64,000 nt of DNA. It comes from Acholoe squamosa (lineage: Eukaryota > Annelida > Polychaeta > Phyllodocida > Polynoidae). Below are positions 34,253-46,125 of this stretch, one piece after another. The position numbers were made by a program, and so were the translations under genes. The notes below the pieces were generated by a model that worked only from the letters and a program-made list of their open reading frames with translations, did no database searches and was not told the origin of the DNA. How positions within the stretch are numbered: position 1 is the first letter of the stretch; each line of letters begins with the position of its first letter. The stretch is taken from contig OX439040.1 in NCBI GenBank assembly GCA_949317995.1, forward strand, positions 24,919,830 to 24,983,829, in the 5' to 3' direction.

Positions 34253-35008
34253 AGCTCATTATTCGCCCTGGTGCACATATACAATGCCAGTGAGTACGTT
34301 GCTATCATCTTTTTGGACATCGTGCTTAGTTCATAAGACCTCCATACAGTAACCTTTCCGGAATGGTTTACACTGAAAACCTAGGTCAATATTGATGCCA
34401 TCTCTACTTAGGACATTCAGTCACCGTACCGACGATGGTGACCAAAATTCATCACTGTGATAATCACCATAAATTCTCAAAATCAATATGATACTCGAGA
34501 CTTTGCATAGATCAATGTTTAATCAATTTTGGTCATAGGTGCTCCAATATCCAATTTTATAATATCCAGTTCTGATCTCGCACCAAACTTATTCCTGGCA
34601 TGTCATAGATACAACTTGGAAGTCTGTACCTACATATACATATCGCGAGATATTCCGAGATAGGAACTGTCATTGCTGCACGTACACATAAACATGAAAC
34701 CTAGCTATAGAAATGTATAGGAAGCATGGACCCCCCCCCCCGCAGAGATACTATATGCAAACACTTTACCTGTCAGTGAAGCCTTGCATGCAATAATCTA
34801 AAAGAGGACCACGCAGCCCTTTGTATTGATTACCCATAGTAATATGTATTTTGCTTAAAGTATCATGATGTTTCTATCAAAGGGGTGATATAAATTACCT
34901 GGATTGGCAATATGATTTGTCATCGTGCAATGGGTTGTTTTTGCATCTTAGTTAAGACAGGGCAAATTAACCAAACTACTATATAATTATAGTATATAGC
35001 CTTTGTCA
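34253..35008. other. No gene recognised
   Basis: Unique AT-rich sequence with a C11 run at about 34731-34741. Confidence 0.4.
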
Positions 35009-35635
35009 TGCGATGTTAGTGTAGGCACATCTCATACCATCTCATAAGACCTAGTCTTCCTATACTTTCTAGTGGTGTTAGGCCAGTCAGAAATAGCAAG
35101 TACTATGCAGTCATTTACTATTCCCGTTCCAGTACTAACACCACCCCTTATGTTAGTCTGAGAAGAGAAAGGATAGTGGTTTCCCCTGAGTGCAAGTGCA
35201 GCTGTGAAGGGACATTCCTCCTCTCAAGAGTGAATGCACCTGCTGAGAGTCCTTGAGGGCAGGGTCAAGTGCACCAACAGGGTGCACTTGCCCCTGAAAT
35301 GTCTTCAAGTATGTCACCAACTAAAAGAGAGAAGGGAAGCGTGACTTTACTATGCCCTTAACACATGAGTAGACTCAAGAGCCCTCAAGGAATCTCAGCA
35401 GGTGTATTCACTTTTGTGACAAGGAATGTCCCCCCAAACAGGTGCTCTTGCACTCAGGGGAAACCACTATTGTTTCTCAGAATAAAATAAGGGGTGGTGT
35501 TAGTACTGGAAGTGGAATAGTGAAGGACTGCATAGTACTTGCTATTCCTGACTGGCCTAACACCACTAGCTAATTTAGTGTAGTAACACTAGGTCTTATG
35601 AGATGGTAAGAGATGTGCCTACGTTAACATCGCAT
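35009..35635. mobile_element. 630-bp foldback element
   Basis: The left arm (about 35009-35300) and right arm (about 35345-35635) are inverted copies over nearly their whole length. They start at ATGCGATGTTA and include GTAGGCACATCTC, CATCTCATAAGACCTAG, GGTGTTAGGCCAGTCAG, CTAACACCACCCCTTAT and GTGGTTTCCCCTGAGTGCAAG. The centre holds inverted GGGTGCACTTG/CAAGTGCACC segments. No coding sequence and no clear target duplication. Confidence 0.78.
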
Positions 35636-35799
35636 AGGTAGCGATGGCAGAGCCTTTTGAATTACCCCCCTGACCATTGTTACTTCTTGACATAAATATC
35701 CTTGAGGCACTGGCGATGCAATCAAAGGAATAAGCTGTTTAGATCTAATATGCCACTCTATCAAAGGACAATTGAAAGCTACATTTTATATTAGAATGG

Positions 35800-36960
35800 A
35801 ATTCAATTCAATTTCATATGTCATTATGGCCTCAAGACGGGGCAATCTGTAAATGACTACAACAATAGGTTGGTGCTAAAGCAGTTACTTTCTGACTTTG
35901 ATGGTATATGCCTGCAAGAGACATGGTTGTACAAGCAAAATCTGGACAAACTTAACTCCATTGATATAAGATTTCAAGGCATCTGGGAGTCCACATCTGA
36001 TGCACGTGATAGTTTGCCAAAAGGTAGAATGTCAGGTGGAGTTGCCATTTTGTGGAACACTAGTTATGAATCTCAAATTCCTGAGTTCAGATTAGGGAAG
36101 GACTGTGCAGTGGGTATTGAAATAAAGTATGACAAGAGAAAAATAGCGATCATAAACGTTTATATGCCCTACTAGTCAAGAGACAATGATGACTTGAATG
36201 TTGAATGTCTCGCCGAACTTGGTGCTATTGTAGAGGAGCTGGATACTAACTGTGTATACATAGTTGGAGACTTTAATGGTGACACAGCTAACAGAGCCTC
36301 ACTATTTGGTGGTTATTTACTCTCTTTCTGTGAAGACACTGCTCTTTTCCTATCCAGTAAGAGTAGGCTACCCCAGGATACATTTACCTATGTTAGTGAT
36401 GTATGACATATCACCTCTTGGCTTGACCACTGTCTTAGTTTACAAGATACAGATACTGCCATTGAAAAGATATGTGTTAATTATATGCTAGCGACTACTG
36501 ACCATATACCAGTGTCTATTAATATTATTGTTGAGGATGTTCCTATAATCACCAACTCTACTAATGATTATAGAACAAGGGGGCCCAACTGGTCACAATT
36601 ACAATCAGATGACATTGAAGACAGACAAATTACTTCAGTTGGTGCAATGTAATGAGGAGGCTTTGATATGTAGAGATGTTCAGTGCAATAATGATGACCA
36701 TATTAAAGCCCTCAAAAGTTATTATAATGATATTGTCACTGCTCTCAACAAGGCTGGTGAATCACTCACCATGGGCTACAAGCATCACAAAGGAAGCAAA
36801 CCTGGATGGAACACCCATGTGGCTGAGCTTCACAGTGGGGCCAGAAATGCTTTCCTTGTATGGCGGGCAGCTGAGAAACCACGCCATGGCCCCATATTTC
36901 ATGCTAAAAAAGTTTCTACTGCAAGATTTAAATATGCACTTAGATATATAAGGTGACATG
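35800..36960 (+). pseudogene. LINE APE endonuclease and linker
   Basis: Motifs in order: DGICLQETWL (Glu of the active site) near 35895, SGGVAILWN near 36035, IINVYMPY near 36155, YIVGDFNGD near 36255 (Asp/Asn pair), and TTDHIPVSI near 36495 (the terminal D-H pair). TAG at 36173-36175 and TGA at 36404-36406 interrupt the same frame, and a frameshift near 36620 moves it. The linker after 36640 is Lys/His-rich and ends at TGA near 36955. The family enzyme nicks target DNA to prime reverse transcription. Confidence 0.82.
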
Positions 36961-37030
36961 AAGACGAGATTCTTTAGCTAAGAGTCTCTTAGACAAGGAC
37001 ATCACATTCTTTTGGAAGGAAGTAAAATCC

Positions 37031-38590
37031 TTGAATAACTGTAAAACACCACATCCTACCAATATAGATGATACAGTGGGTGAACAGAATATTGCTGACT
37101 TTTGGAAGGCGCATTATGAGCGTCTATTCAATAGTGTCAGAGGCAATGCACAGAATGTGTCATTTGATATTCAAGATTCTGAGAATTTAATTATATCAAC
37201 CAATGAAATACATAGTATTACCCCACTGGACAAGAATGAATCTTGTGGTGCTGGTGGAATATTTTTTTTTTATGCAGAGCAATTAAAATATTCTAGTCAA
37301 TGTCTTCTAAAGATGCTATTGTCTTGCCTTACTGGTTTCCTCATACATGGATGCCTCCCTGATAGTATGCTGGCAGTTGTTCTGGTTCCAGTGATAAAGA
37401 ATAAGACAGGGAAAATCAATAGCAAGGACAATTATCGGCCAATTGCATTAGCCAGCATTATGTCTAAGGTTTTAGAGAGGGTCCTTCTCTCTAGGATGGA
37501 AGATTATATTCTCACTAATGCCGGACAGTTTGGTTTTAAACCCAAACATGGCACTGATATGTGTAATTATGTAATGAAAGAACTGGTGCTAAAATATCAA
37601 TATCTTAATGTGTCTATGTTTATGTGTTTCCTTGATGCCTCTAAGGCAATTGATCATGTGAACCATAAAAAACTCTTTGGCAAAGTTGCAGATCGAGGGG
37701 TACCTGCTTACATCATTAGGATATTAGTCTATTGGTACACATTCCAGAAAATGTCTGTTAGATGGGGTAGTGCTACATCTGCTGAATTCTCTTTTGGAAA
37801 TTGTGTCAGACAGGGTGGAATTCTCTCACCACACTTATTTAATGTTTACATGGATCATCTCTCATCCAAACTAAATGAATGTAAGACTGGCTGTGTTAAT
37901 GGTGAGAATGTTGTCGATCACTTGATGTATGCAGATGATTTGGTCATATTTACACCTTACAGTCGTGGCTTAACATGCCTATTGTAAGTGTGTGAGGAAT
38001 AATTGTGGTCTGGATAATGATATTATCTACAATCCATCTAAGAGCACATTGTCAACAATATGATTTTCTATGGACAAACAAACTGTGTTTTCTGACTTTA
38101 TTCTTAATTCTAAGAGGCTGACAGAATGTGAAGAGGTAAAGTACCTGGGTCACATCATATCAAATACCCTCAGGGATGATAAAGATATACTTCGACAATG
38201 CCATGTGCTATATGTACAGGGTAATATGCTAGTTAGAAAGTTTAATATGTGTAGCATTGAAGTCAAAATTTCAGCTATTTAGGACCTACTGCACCCCTCT
38301 CTACACTGCACAACTTTGGTGGAATTACAGTGCAGCTGCCTTAACGAAAGTGACTGTAGCTTATAATGACATACTAAGAATGCTCCTTGGTGTGCACAGA
38401 CATACAAGTGCCAGTGGGGTTTTGCTGTCTGTTGTCTACCTACATTAGGTGCAACAATCATAAGACTGATCTACAGTTTCATGTGTCGCCTGAAGAACTT
38501 GGTAGATACCATTACAGTGACACCCAATATACGTCTAGTATATGGAGACACTGGGACAGAGAACTGTATCTAGATTTTAACATTTGATGT
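37031..38590 (+). pseudogene. LINE reverse transcriptase and C-terminal region
   Basis: The longest intact stretch is 37031-37987. It carries the LPDSMLAVVLVPVIKNK block, NYRPIALAS, QFGFKPKHGTD, FLDASKAIDHVNHKKLF with the first catalytic Asp (Ile replaces the usual Phe), RQGGILSPHLFNVYMD, and LMYADDLVIF with an intact YADD. TAA at about 37985-37987 and several later stops end the frame. The remainder continues in fragments to a RTYCTPLYTAQLWW motif near 38280 and AYNDILRMLLGV near 38375, typical of the LINE C-terminus. Confidence 0.87.
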
Positions 38591-38720
38591 ATTGTAAATG
38601 ATACCATCTACAACTCTTTTATATATTTTCTATATTGCCTTTTTATCATATAGCTCATAAAGTAATCTATGGACCTTTATACTTCAAGTTTGTCTGAAAT
38701 AAAGAATTGAATAGAATTGA

Positions 38721-39123
38721 ATAGTTACATATGGACGCCCGCCTTAACAAAGACAGCCATTAGGGTCTGTAGGGCATTTCTAAGCGATATCTATAGCTAT
38801 GGTTTTGAAATGCCCTCCTGGCCTGCATATCAGGATGTGGATTGGAGGTCTATATCATAGAAGTCATAAAGTGACCATCTATCAGTCTAGCAGTAGCTGC
38901 CCACACTGTTCAATAATAGGACCCACTTGTCTACTTATCTTGTCGCGCCTACTTCCCCATACCTCAGATCTGCCAGCTGCTACCTTTTCCATCCAGACCA
39001 TAGAGACACTCACGATGGATAGATATCAGAGGTTCTACACATACTTTTAAACATGTTAGGTTCTGAATTAAAATACTAAGAGCTAAGTTATCTAGAAAGG
39101 TGGCTCTGAGACGCTGGTCATCC
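38721..39123. other. No gene recognised
   Basis: Between the LINE 3' end and a MITE; unique sequence. Confidence 0.35.
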
Positions 39124-39282
39124 GGAGGCCAGTTCTTAAGGTACTACGACTTCACACAACAGGGCAGTCGTAGTACTGTAGGCAGAGCCTGGCCACTACT
39201 ATTGAGTTTTAGTGTAACTAAATTAAGGATTCTCACTACGATTTAAAGGTGAGCAGTCGTAGCATGTTAAGAAATGACCTCC
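39124..39282. mobile_element. GGAGGCC-family MITE, copy 3
   Basis: GGAGGCCAGTTCTTAAGG at the left, TTAAGAAATGACCTCC at the right. Internal CAGTCGTAGTAC segments match those in copy 1. Confidence 0.7.
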
Positions 39283-39412
39283 TGAGCCTTTCAGCAAAAT
39301 TTAGGCAATGAGTAAAAGAAAGTTTTTATAGATCTAGAGAATTCTGACGTATCTACCATACATTTTTTCACTATCATAACTAAGCGACATGAAATGGTCC
39401 TTCCTTGTCTAT

Positions 39413-39560
39413 TCATACACTGTCAGCCCGCTCACGTAAATAAACAGTAGAAGGCTTCTTATTGTACAATACAGTATTACCTTGTATAGGCATGAAGGCT
39501 TATACTGGATGTATAATATTATAGTGCTGTAGCTACAGGTGGTTCTACTACCTTCTTACA
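39413..39560. mobile_element. CACTGTCAG-family short element, copy 2
   Basis: Matches 14072-14216 closely (GTAAATAAACAGTAGAAGGC, TTGTACAATACAGTATTACC). Ends look like ACACTGTCAG and TTACAGTG. Confidence 0.65.
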
Positions 39561-39760
39561 GTGAACAAGTAAGTAATGGATATGTCATGACGCGTGACTG
39601 TTATCCAACAATAACATGCAACTCGGGGGGCTTTGCCTACCCCTACCCTGGCAATGAAAAATTTTATAGGTTTTAACATGTAACATATGACATGTAAGGA
39701 CATGTAAGGAGGCATGTTATCCATGGATAACATGCCTCCTTACAAAAGTCATGCTGCATG
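39558..39760 (+). repeat. SINE tail with hairpin; relic of 59963 element at its left
   Basis: 39558-39602 resembles the left arm of the 59963-60098 palindrome. From about 39635 the sequence matches the tail of the SINE at 60708-60895 (CCTACC.TGGCAATGAAAA, AGGTTTTAACATGTAACATA), and the hairpin at 39703-39744 follows. Confidence 0.6.
39703..39744. repeat. 42-bp perfect palindrome
   Basis: Perfectly self-complementary over 42 bases, centred on CCATGG between 39723 and 39724. The same core (GGTTATCCATGGATAACC) recurs with a less perfect stem at about 60852-60885, in the same position relative to the SINE tail. Confidence 0.95.
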
Positions 39761-40157
39761 CATCATGGTGTCAATGGACCATTCTGGGTATTATTCATTA
39801 TTTTACACATTTATAAAATACTTCGCCATATACACTCAGGACCTGCTCACAAGCTCACAGCTCAATCCCCCCCCCCCAGTGTGCACAGTGAGCTGCTCTT
39901 ACATCACCCATACCAGGATGTTGTGAGAGCCGGACCCATCCTATTTCTGGGCACTGACTCACTGGGAGTATCACAACATACCGACATACCTGTGGACGCA
40001 TTTCTAGGATGCAGGGAAATTCCACAACCTCCCTTCATCCTGATTGGTCCATCTATAAATAGAATCATTACCGGGTATGGCGACGCATCAGATCTGATCA
40101 GACCCAACCAGATCTGACCAGATCTGACCTGTTCCTACCAGGACATTTCATCACCCT

Positions 40158-40198
40158 GTGAGCTGCTCACCTTAGTATTTAAGACCCGGTGAGCAGCT
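40158..40198. repeat. GAGCTGCTCACC hairpin
   Basis: GAGCTGCTCACC and GGTGAGCAGCTC are perfect inverses separated by about 15 bases. The preceding 40090-40130 holds three AGATCTGA units. Confidence 0.7.
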
Positions 40199-40199
40199 C

Positions 40200-41445
40200 C
40201 CAATCATCTATTCTAAGCTCATCTTTTTCCTATTTATATTATACCACGTACAACCTCCCTAGTATCTAGGGCAAACTCTGTATGACCACATGGTTGCCAA
40301 GCTGAGGGCATTTATATATACAATTATAATACATGCTCTCTCGAAATCCATGAACGACTACATGTGTCTATTCTTTGAGTGTAAAGACTACTGGGTATTG
40401 TGTTGTTGGTTGGGGGAGGGGGCTAGTCTGTGACTTCTTGAAAAGAGGGGACTGCTTTATATATGGAGCTGTCGAATGACAAAATGGTTTGACGAAGCTG
40501 ACAACTGAGCTGTACCTGTGATTAAAGTTGAATTTCACCATTGATCTATACAAGGGTATGTATAAATGTAACCCTTTAATGATGACATGATGCCTCAATA
40601 ATATCCTTTTACTAAACTGCTGTTGTGTTATTCTGACATAATAACAGCAATTAAGTTATACACAACATCAATGCATCATCTCAAACACTTCCAGTCCTCG
40701 AGTGCGATTTATAAAATCTGCCGATTTTTAGTTAGTCATGTGATGCATCTAGAATCAACAACTTTAGACAGACCAGATAACCATACTTTGGAAAAGGTAT
40801 ACATTTCCCGTTCTAGATATGCCTACATGATTTAGAAATGATATAGAAGTATCAGTGATCAATTTAATTAGACCTCCTCAAATGATCATGACCTTTGGAT
40901 CCTGACGAAAGTTGCAATTCTATATCGTGGGTTTTTATGAATAACCCTCCAGACCTTTCTGTCATTCTACCATTATAGAGCCATCATTGTACTCATGATA
41001 CATTTCTTGATATTGCTTACTTGATGGTTTATTCATGAGAGCCAACTTTCTGTAGTATGCTGACAAAGGGACATGTTATAGCACTGTGTTAAAGCATCCA
41101 ATAATGGTGCCTTCTTTGGAAAAGGAAATCTGATATTTTGGTACTTTCGGAGAAAAATAGAAATATTTTCAGGATCCTTTGCGTTGAATTTGTATCCAAA
41201 GTACAAAAAAATCACAATCAGTCTTTTAGAGACTTTACAATGTAGGACCTACCTACCCTGATATTATTTTGTCCTGTTATACCCGAATGCAACACTGTTA
41301 ATAGGCCTATAAGTTCAATGGTTTAGAACAATATCGATCACTCAGAGGTTTGTCGAATGATTAGGTTTGCAAAAGGCTCATGAGATAATTAGCTACCTAT
41401 GCGAAAAGGGCGTAGTTCTCTTCAATTCGCTGATTTAGATATCAT
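40200..41445. other. No gene recognised
   Basis: Unique AT-rich sequence. Short open frames without motifs. Confidence 0.4.
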
Positions 41446-41517
41446 TGGGGCTTGAACCCTAGGCCTCATCACGTTGAAGTGGTTGCTCTATCACTGGAGT
41501 TCCACGGCTGCATCTAT
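41446..41517 (-). repeat. tRNA-like sequence
   Basis: On the minus strand, CCAGTGATAGAGCAACCAC fits an A box and D arm and TAGGGTTCAAGCCCC a B box and T arm, at tRNA spacing. The acceptor stem does not pair well, so it is more likely a SINE head or pseudogene than a working tRNA. Confidence 0.5.
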
Positions 41518-42741
41518 GTTCACAGTCAGTCGCATACAACTGAATGACTAAATTATTCTGTGGTCCTCAGTCACAAATATATAAGTATAGGAAATGCTAA
41601 TTAGAACCTCATCATGCTTCTGATATAAGGCCTCGGACACTTATGACACTAAATAATGAACCATATGAAGGATAATTTTGTGACAACTGTGAAGATATTC
41701 AAGGTATCCTTATCTCGAACATCAGCATATATCACGAATGATCAAAAGGGAATTTCAAGACGACAGCTATAGATATCATTTCGAAATACCCTGCTGTTCT
41801 GCGTTCTAAAGTTCAACAAAACGTTGGACTTGAGAGCTACCATCAGGTATGAGAGTTAATTCAAAGTGATTGTGGCAGCTCAATGGTGAGATAATGAATT
41901 CTAATCTACCTGTTCAGATGGCAATTGATCCAACTAATCAAAAGGTGTCCATTCCATTAGATTGCGACGAAAAGGGTTCCTCATAATTTGATGCTATGTA
42001 ATTGATGTGACTAGTCGTTTGTAATTAGAATGATACTCATATCATGAGCTAGTCAAGATTTTTGTCTTGGGATTGTTGAAAACACAAGCAATATCTACGA
42101 TCACAACAGCCACCAAAGACCCCATAGTCTAGTGTGGTGTTTTGTTGTTGTTGAATGCCGTGCCTCGTTCTAGGAAATAAAAAAAAATGGAGAAAAACAT
42201 AAGAAGTTGAAAAAAGTCATCCTGGGTGTCCTTTTTATGTGTGATCTGAAATTATTGGGCAAGCAGTTTGTGTAAAACAGAACTCTTGTTCATATAGGCT
42301 TCCCCTCGTTGACCAGTCGGCTGGAAAAGCGAGAAAAATATTTGTCAATATTTCTCGCTGTTCATTTAATCAACACGTCCATTCAGGTTCCATTTAGAAT
42401 AAGGGTATAAGAATAAACAAGATTGAAATGCCTTTGAATAGTTTGTACAATATATATTCGATGGGATCCGGGTGTGACAACTATTTGCAGACATAATCGA
42501 TTCTGTTTCCCTTCCTATGAGATGACTATATCCAAAGAAGTGCAATTTATACTAAAAGGCTGCAGCATAGCTTGGCATTTAAAGAAACAGAAAGAGATGG
42601 AAAATAAGAAAAAGACGATATATGGTCAATTGCAGTCGACTGGGGTCACACAACGTCCACTGGGAGTAAAAAATAAAATCTGTGGATTGTTTTGAAATTT
42701 AGTGTCCAATACACTAATGCATTAAGGGATCTACCCTCGGA
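41518..42741. other. No gene recognised
   Basis: Unique AT-rich sequence; an open frame at 42474-42695 is Lys-rich and has no motif. Confidence 0.4.
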
Positions 42742-42856
42742 CCTATAGGGCTGGGGGCTGGGTCTAGGGGACTGGGGTCAGTTTTAGAGGGCTGGAACCG
42801 GGTCTAGGAGGTTGGGGCAGGGTCTAGAAGGCTGGAGCCAGGCCCAAGAGGCTAGC
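42742..42856. repeat. G-rich minisatellite
   Basis: Four to five degenerate units of about 25-30 bp on the theme GGGTCTAGGAGGCTGG. Confidence 0.75.
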
Positions 42857-44011
42857 TGATACTAAGACATCTCTAGTGTCCTTTCCAAGCCGGAACAGAG
42901 GAAATATCAGATTATGTAGTCAGTTTTGCAATAGTATGTATGCATTCATATAAGTCAACCAACAATTACATGCATAGTAACAAGTATGAAACATCTGTCA
43001 TTATAATCACTAGTTTGATTGGATATCAAAAGTTTTCGTAACTCTGAGACATACAAAAGTATTCGAAATTTCATAATCATATCCTTACCTTAAGGCCAAC
43101 TCCCACTACGTGAAAAATGGGTCTAAAACGCCTGTGATTCTGGATATCGGAAGCCTTGAAGTCTTGTCAAAAACAAAATTCACAAGGGTTCCCATACCAC
43201 TCCTACCTTTCTCAAACCCCACTACTAGCCACTATGGGAAGGGAAATGTCTGTGATATTCATCTCTGTACTGACTAGTTGCTACTTTGATTCACAAGTAC
43301 AACATTCTTATGGCTATAGTGTGTGGAACTTGGGTCCTGATTTATGAAAAATATACAGATGTCTTGTGATTTACTAAAGATTCTTGTTTTCCTCTAAATC
43401 ACAGGGAATTTCCCTATATCACAGAGATTTCTGGCCTCTTGTGAGAAAAATATCAAAAACTTTTGATGTATTTCACTCCCCAAATACCAGCACTTTGGCA
43501 AGGGTTATTAGCCCGTTATAGGCCTTCCTTAGATGATATCACCACCCCAATATCGGCTAAGCAACCACATATCCTATATCACAAGGATTTGCTGCCCATT
43601 TTCACATTGTGGGATTTGACCTTTACCTTGACATCATTGTTACATGCTTCTTGAACACGACTTGTTCTCACTGTGGCAACCAGGTAGGTGGTGCACACCT
43701 GTATTCTGTTGTGTACTGTTAGGGATCCCAGTTTAAGGGTATCATTCACACCTGACTGGCGTTGACTCGGCACTACCTACCTCTATCAACACCTATTGTC
43801 TAACCTAAAGATAGGCCTATACCCTCTTAACAGTCTGCCTTGCAGATGTGAGCTGAGCCATACACTAACAATGATATCCCCAGCAATACTTGAGTTCATA
43901 TAGTATTCCCTGAACAACATTCTATTATTGCTAATGAGGGATGGGAAATATAATGTCAGTCACAGTATTGACATAATTGCACTAATGATTTGTCAAAATT
44001 AGCAGTGATAA

Positions 44012-44013
<2 letters not shown>
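42857..44013. other. No gene recognised
   Basis: No supported gene or family repeat. Confidence 0.35.

Positions 44014-44066
<53 letters not shown>
44014..44066. repeat. (TA)n microsatellite
   Basis: Uninterrupted alternating A and T, about 26 units. Confidence 0.95.
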
Positions 44067-44068
<2 letters not shown>

Positions 44069-44244
44069 ACAGGAGATAATGATGTTAAGATTTGCGGGAA
44101 ATACTATAGTAAACTGCAGTAAAATAACTCAGCTATCAAAAACCAAAATTATATATCAAGGATAGAATTAGTTAATTGTTAGAGATATTGATTCCACTGG
44201 TTAATTAGACAGATCAGAATTACAATTATGTGAAAAGTTGTCCT

Positions 44245-44410
44245 GGGCCCTGTTTTTCCCTATCTTACGGACACATACGGACTTCTGTATGTTACATACG
44301 GACCTCCGTATGTGACATACGGAGGTCCGTATGTGTCCGTATGTATTGTCCCTATCTGCTATGATTTTGTATCATTTTTATATATTTTAACATAGGGAAA
44401 GACAGGCCCC
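44245..44410. mobile_element. Small inverted-repeat element with TACGGA palindromes
   Basis: Outer ends GGGCCCTGTTTTTCCCTAT and ATAGGGAAAGACAGGCCCC are inverses with two differences. Inside, CATACGGA and TCCGTATG alternate, including a perfect 41-base palindrome at 44294-44334 (centre 44314). Confidence 0.7.
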
Positions 44411-44988
44411 TGGGAATATGATAATATTACATCAATAGCTCCCACTCCATAATAGGTGAGAGAAATCTGAAATACTACAGCATCATGTTGTGCGGGAAAT
44501 GATAAGCTATAGTATATCTATAGTAATCTACAATGGCAAATATCATAGTATTTTGTAGCATCAGGCTGTATGGGGAGTACTTTAGTAATCTACAGTGCCA
44601 GGCACTGTAGTGTACTAGAGCATCAGGTTGTGCGGGAAATACTATTGTAAACTGTAACTAGAATCATCTAATATTATTGTATTGTAAAGTATAGTAACTC
44701 TGCATAAGTTAATCATACCCTCATTGTAAATATCATTTCACAGTTATTTTTTCTCTTTGTCATTGTCATCAAGATACCACTCAAGTCATTCACCACCACT
44801 TATTATGTAGTGTAATGATTGAATAAAGAGCCTTGCTTTGAAAAGTGCAGTTTTGTGCGGAATATACTGAAGGATACTATAGTATTTCTTCTGATATTTT
44901 GTCAATGGCTAATTTGACATAGTTGTATCAATTACTGTGGACGAAATTAAATTACTACACTATAACATAATGTCCTGGTCCAGGATAA

Positions 44989-45330
44989 AGGCACCCCTGC
45001 CTCTACGCTCTGTCCTAGTGATGGAAATCAAAGGTAGAAAAGCCCCCTGCCTCTACACTCCATCCTAGTGATATGGATCAAAGGCAAAGAAGCCCCCTGC
45101 CTCTACTCCCCATCCTAGTGATATAGATCAAAGGCAGAGAAGCCACCTGCCTCTACACTTCGTCCTAGTGATATAGATCAAAGGCAAAGAAGCCCCCTGC
45201 CTGTACACTCCATCCTAGTGATATAGATCAAAGGCAGAGAAGCCCCCTGCCTCTACACTCCGTCCTAGTGATAGAAATCAAAGACAGAGAAGCCCCCTGC
45301 CTCTACACTCCGTCATAGTGATGAATTTAA
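44989..45330. repeat. 50-bp minisatellite inside the satellite
   Basis: Nearly seven units of exactly 50 bp starting GCCCCCTGCCTCTACACTC and containing ATCCTAGTGATA and ATCAAAGGCA. Confidence 0.9.
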
Positions 45331-45764
45331 AAGGGTAATGCTACAGTAAACTAAAGTACAACTATAGTAAGCTATATCAACTAATACTATAGTATGCTAT
45401 AGTATAGGATTAGGTTGTATGGGTCATACTACAGTAAACTAAAGTGCAACTATTATATATATAGTAAACTACAATAGCTAATATCATGATATACTATATG
45501 ATTAGGATGTATGGGTAATACTACAGTAATCTATAGTACAACCATAGTGAACTGTAGTAACTAATACCGTAGTATACTATATAATCAGGATGTATGGGTA
45601 ATACTACAGGATACTATAGTACAACTATTATATATAGTAAACTACAATAGTTTATACCATAGTATACTTTATGATTAGGTTGTACAGGTAATACTACAGG
45701 AAGCTATAGTACAACTATAATAAACTACATCAACTACTACTATAGTATACCATAGGATCAAGTT

Positions 45765-46125
45765 TTATTTCATGTTGATATGCCCGAGATACTGACAGCC
45801 CATAGGTCTAGCACTCGATCGGCCGTATCGCACACCCCCCGTGCGATAACCCGCGAAAATATCACACGCCGAGGTCACGTGACCATTTAGTGACGTCATA
45901 GCTCCAAGATGGCGATGTAAACAGTGCGCACAGGGAGTCATTCTGGTAAATTTGATTCTATTTATCTGATTTAGATGAAAAATAACATGAAATAAATGCA
46001 AAGGCACACTCGTTGGAGGAATGTCGGGGGGTTATCGCACTTGCGGATCAGGTGCCGTATCGCACGACGCCCGCAGGCGTGTGCGATAACCCCCCGACAT
46101 TCCTCCAACTCGTGAACCTTTGCTT
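45765..46125. promoter_or_regulatory. CpG-rich palindromic island with CRE, E-box and YY1-like sites
   Basis: A CpG-rich segment inserted in the AT-rich satellite. GGTCACGTGACC (45873-45884), TGACGTCA (45891-45898) and AAGATGGCG (45906-45914) sit within 42 bases, a grouping seen in housekeeping-type promoters (known binding motifs; function here is inferred). To the right, 46012-46040 and 46081-46109 are a perfect 29-bp inverted repeat with a 40-base CpG-rich loop. GTGCGATA/TATCGCAC occurs about six times. No open frame follows. It may be a transposon carrying promoter-like sites. Confidence 0.5.

Larger units (their letters stand above)
35790..38720 (+). mobile_element. Non-LTR retrotransposon (LINE), 5'-truncated and broken
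   Basis: An APE-type endonuclease (about 35800-36560) is followed by reverse transcriptase (37031-37990) and a C-terminal region (38070-38590). The 3' end has AATAAA and short GAATTGAATA repeats at about 38697-38720. ORF1 is absent, so the copy is 5'-truncated. Stops and frameshifts break the reading frame throughout. Clade not assigned: an APE endonuclease with a simple-repeat 3' end fits CR1/L2/Jockey-like elements. Confidence 0.88.
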
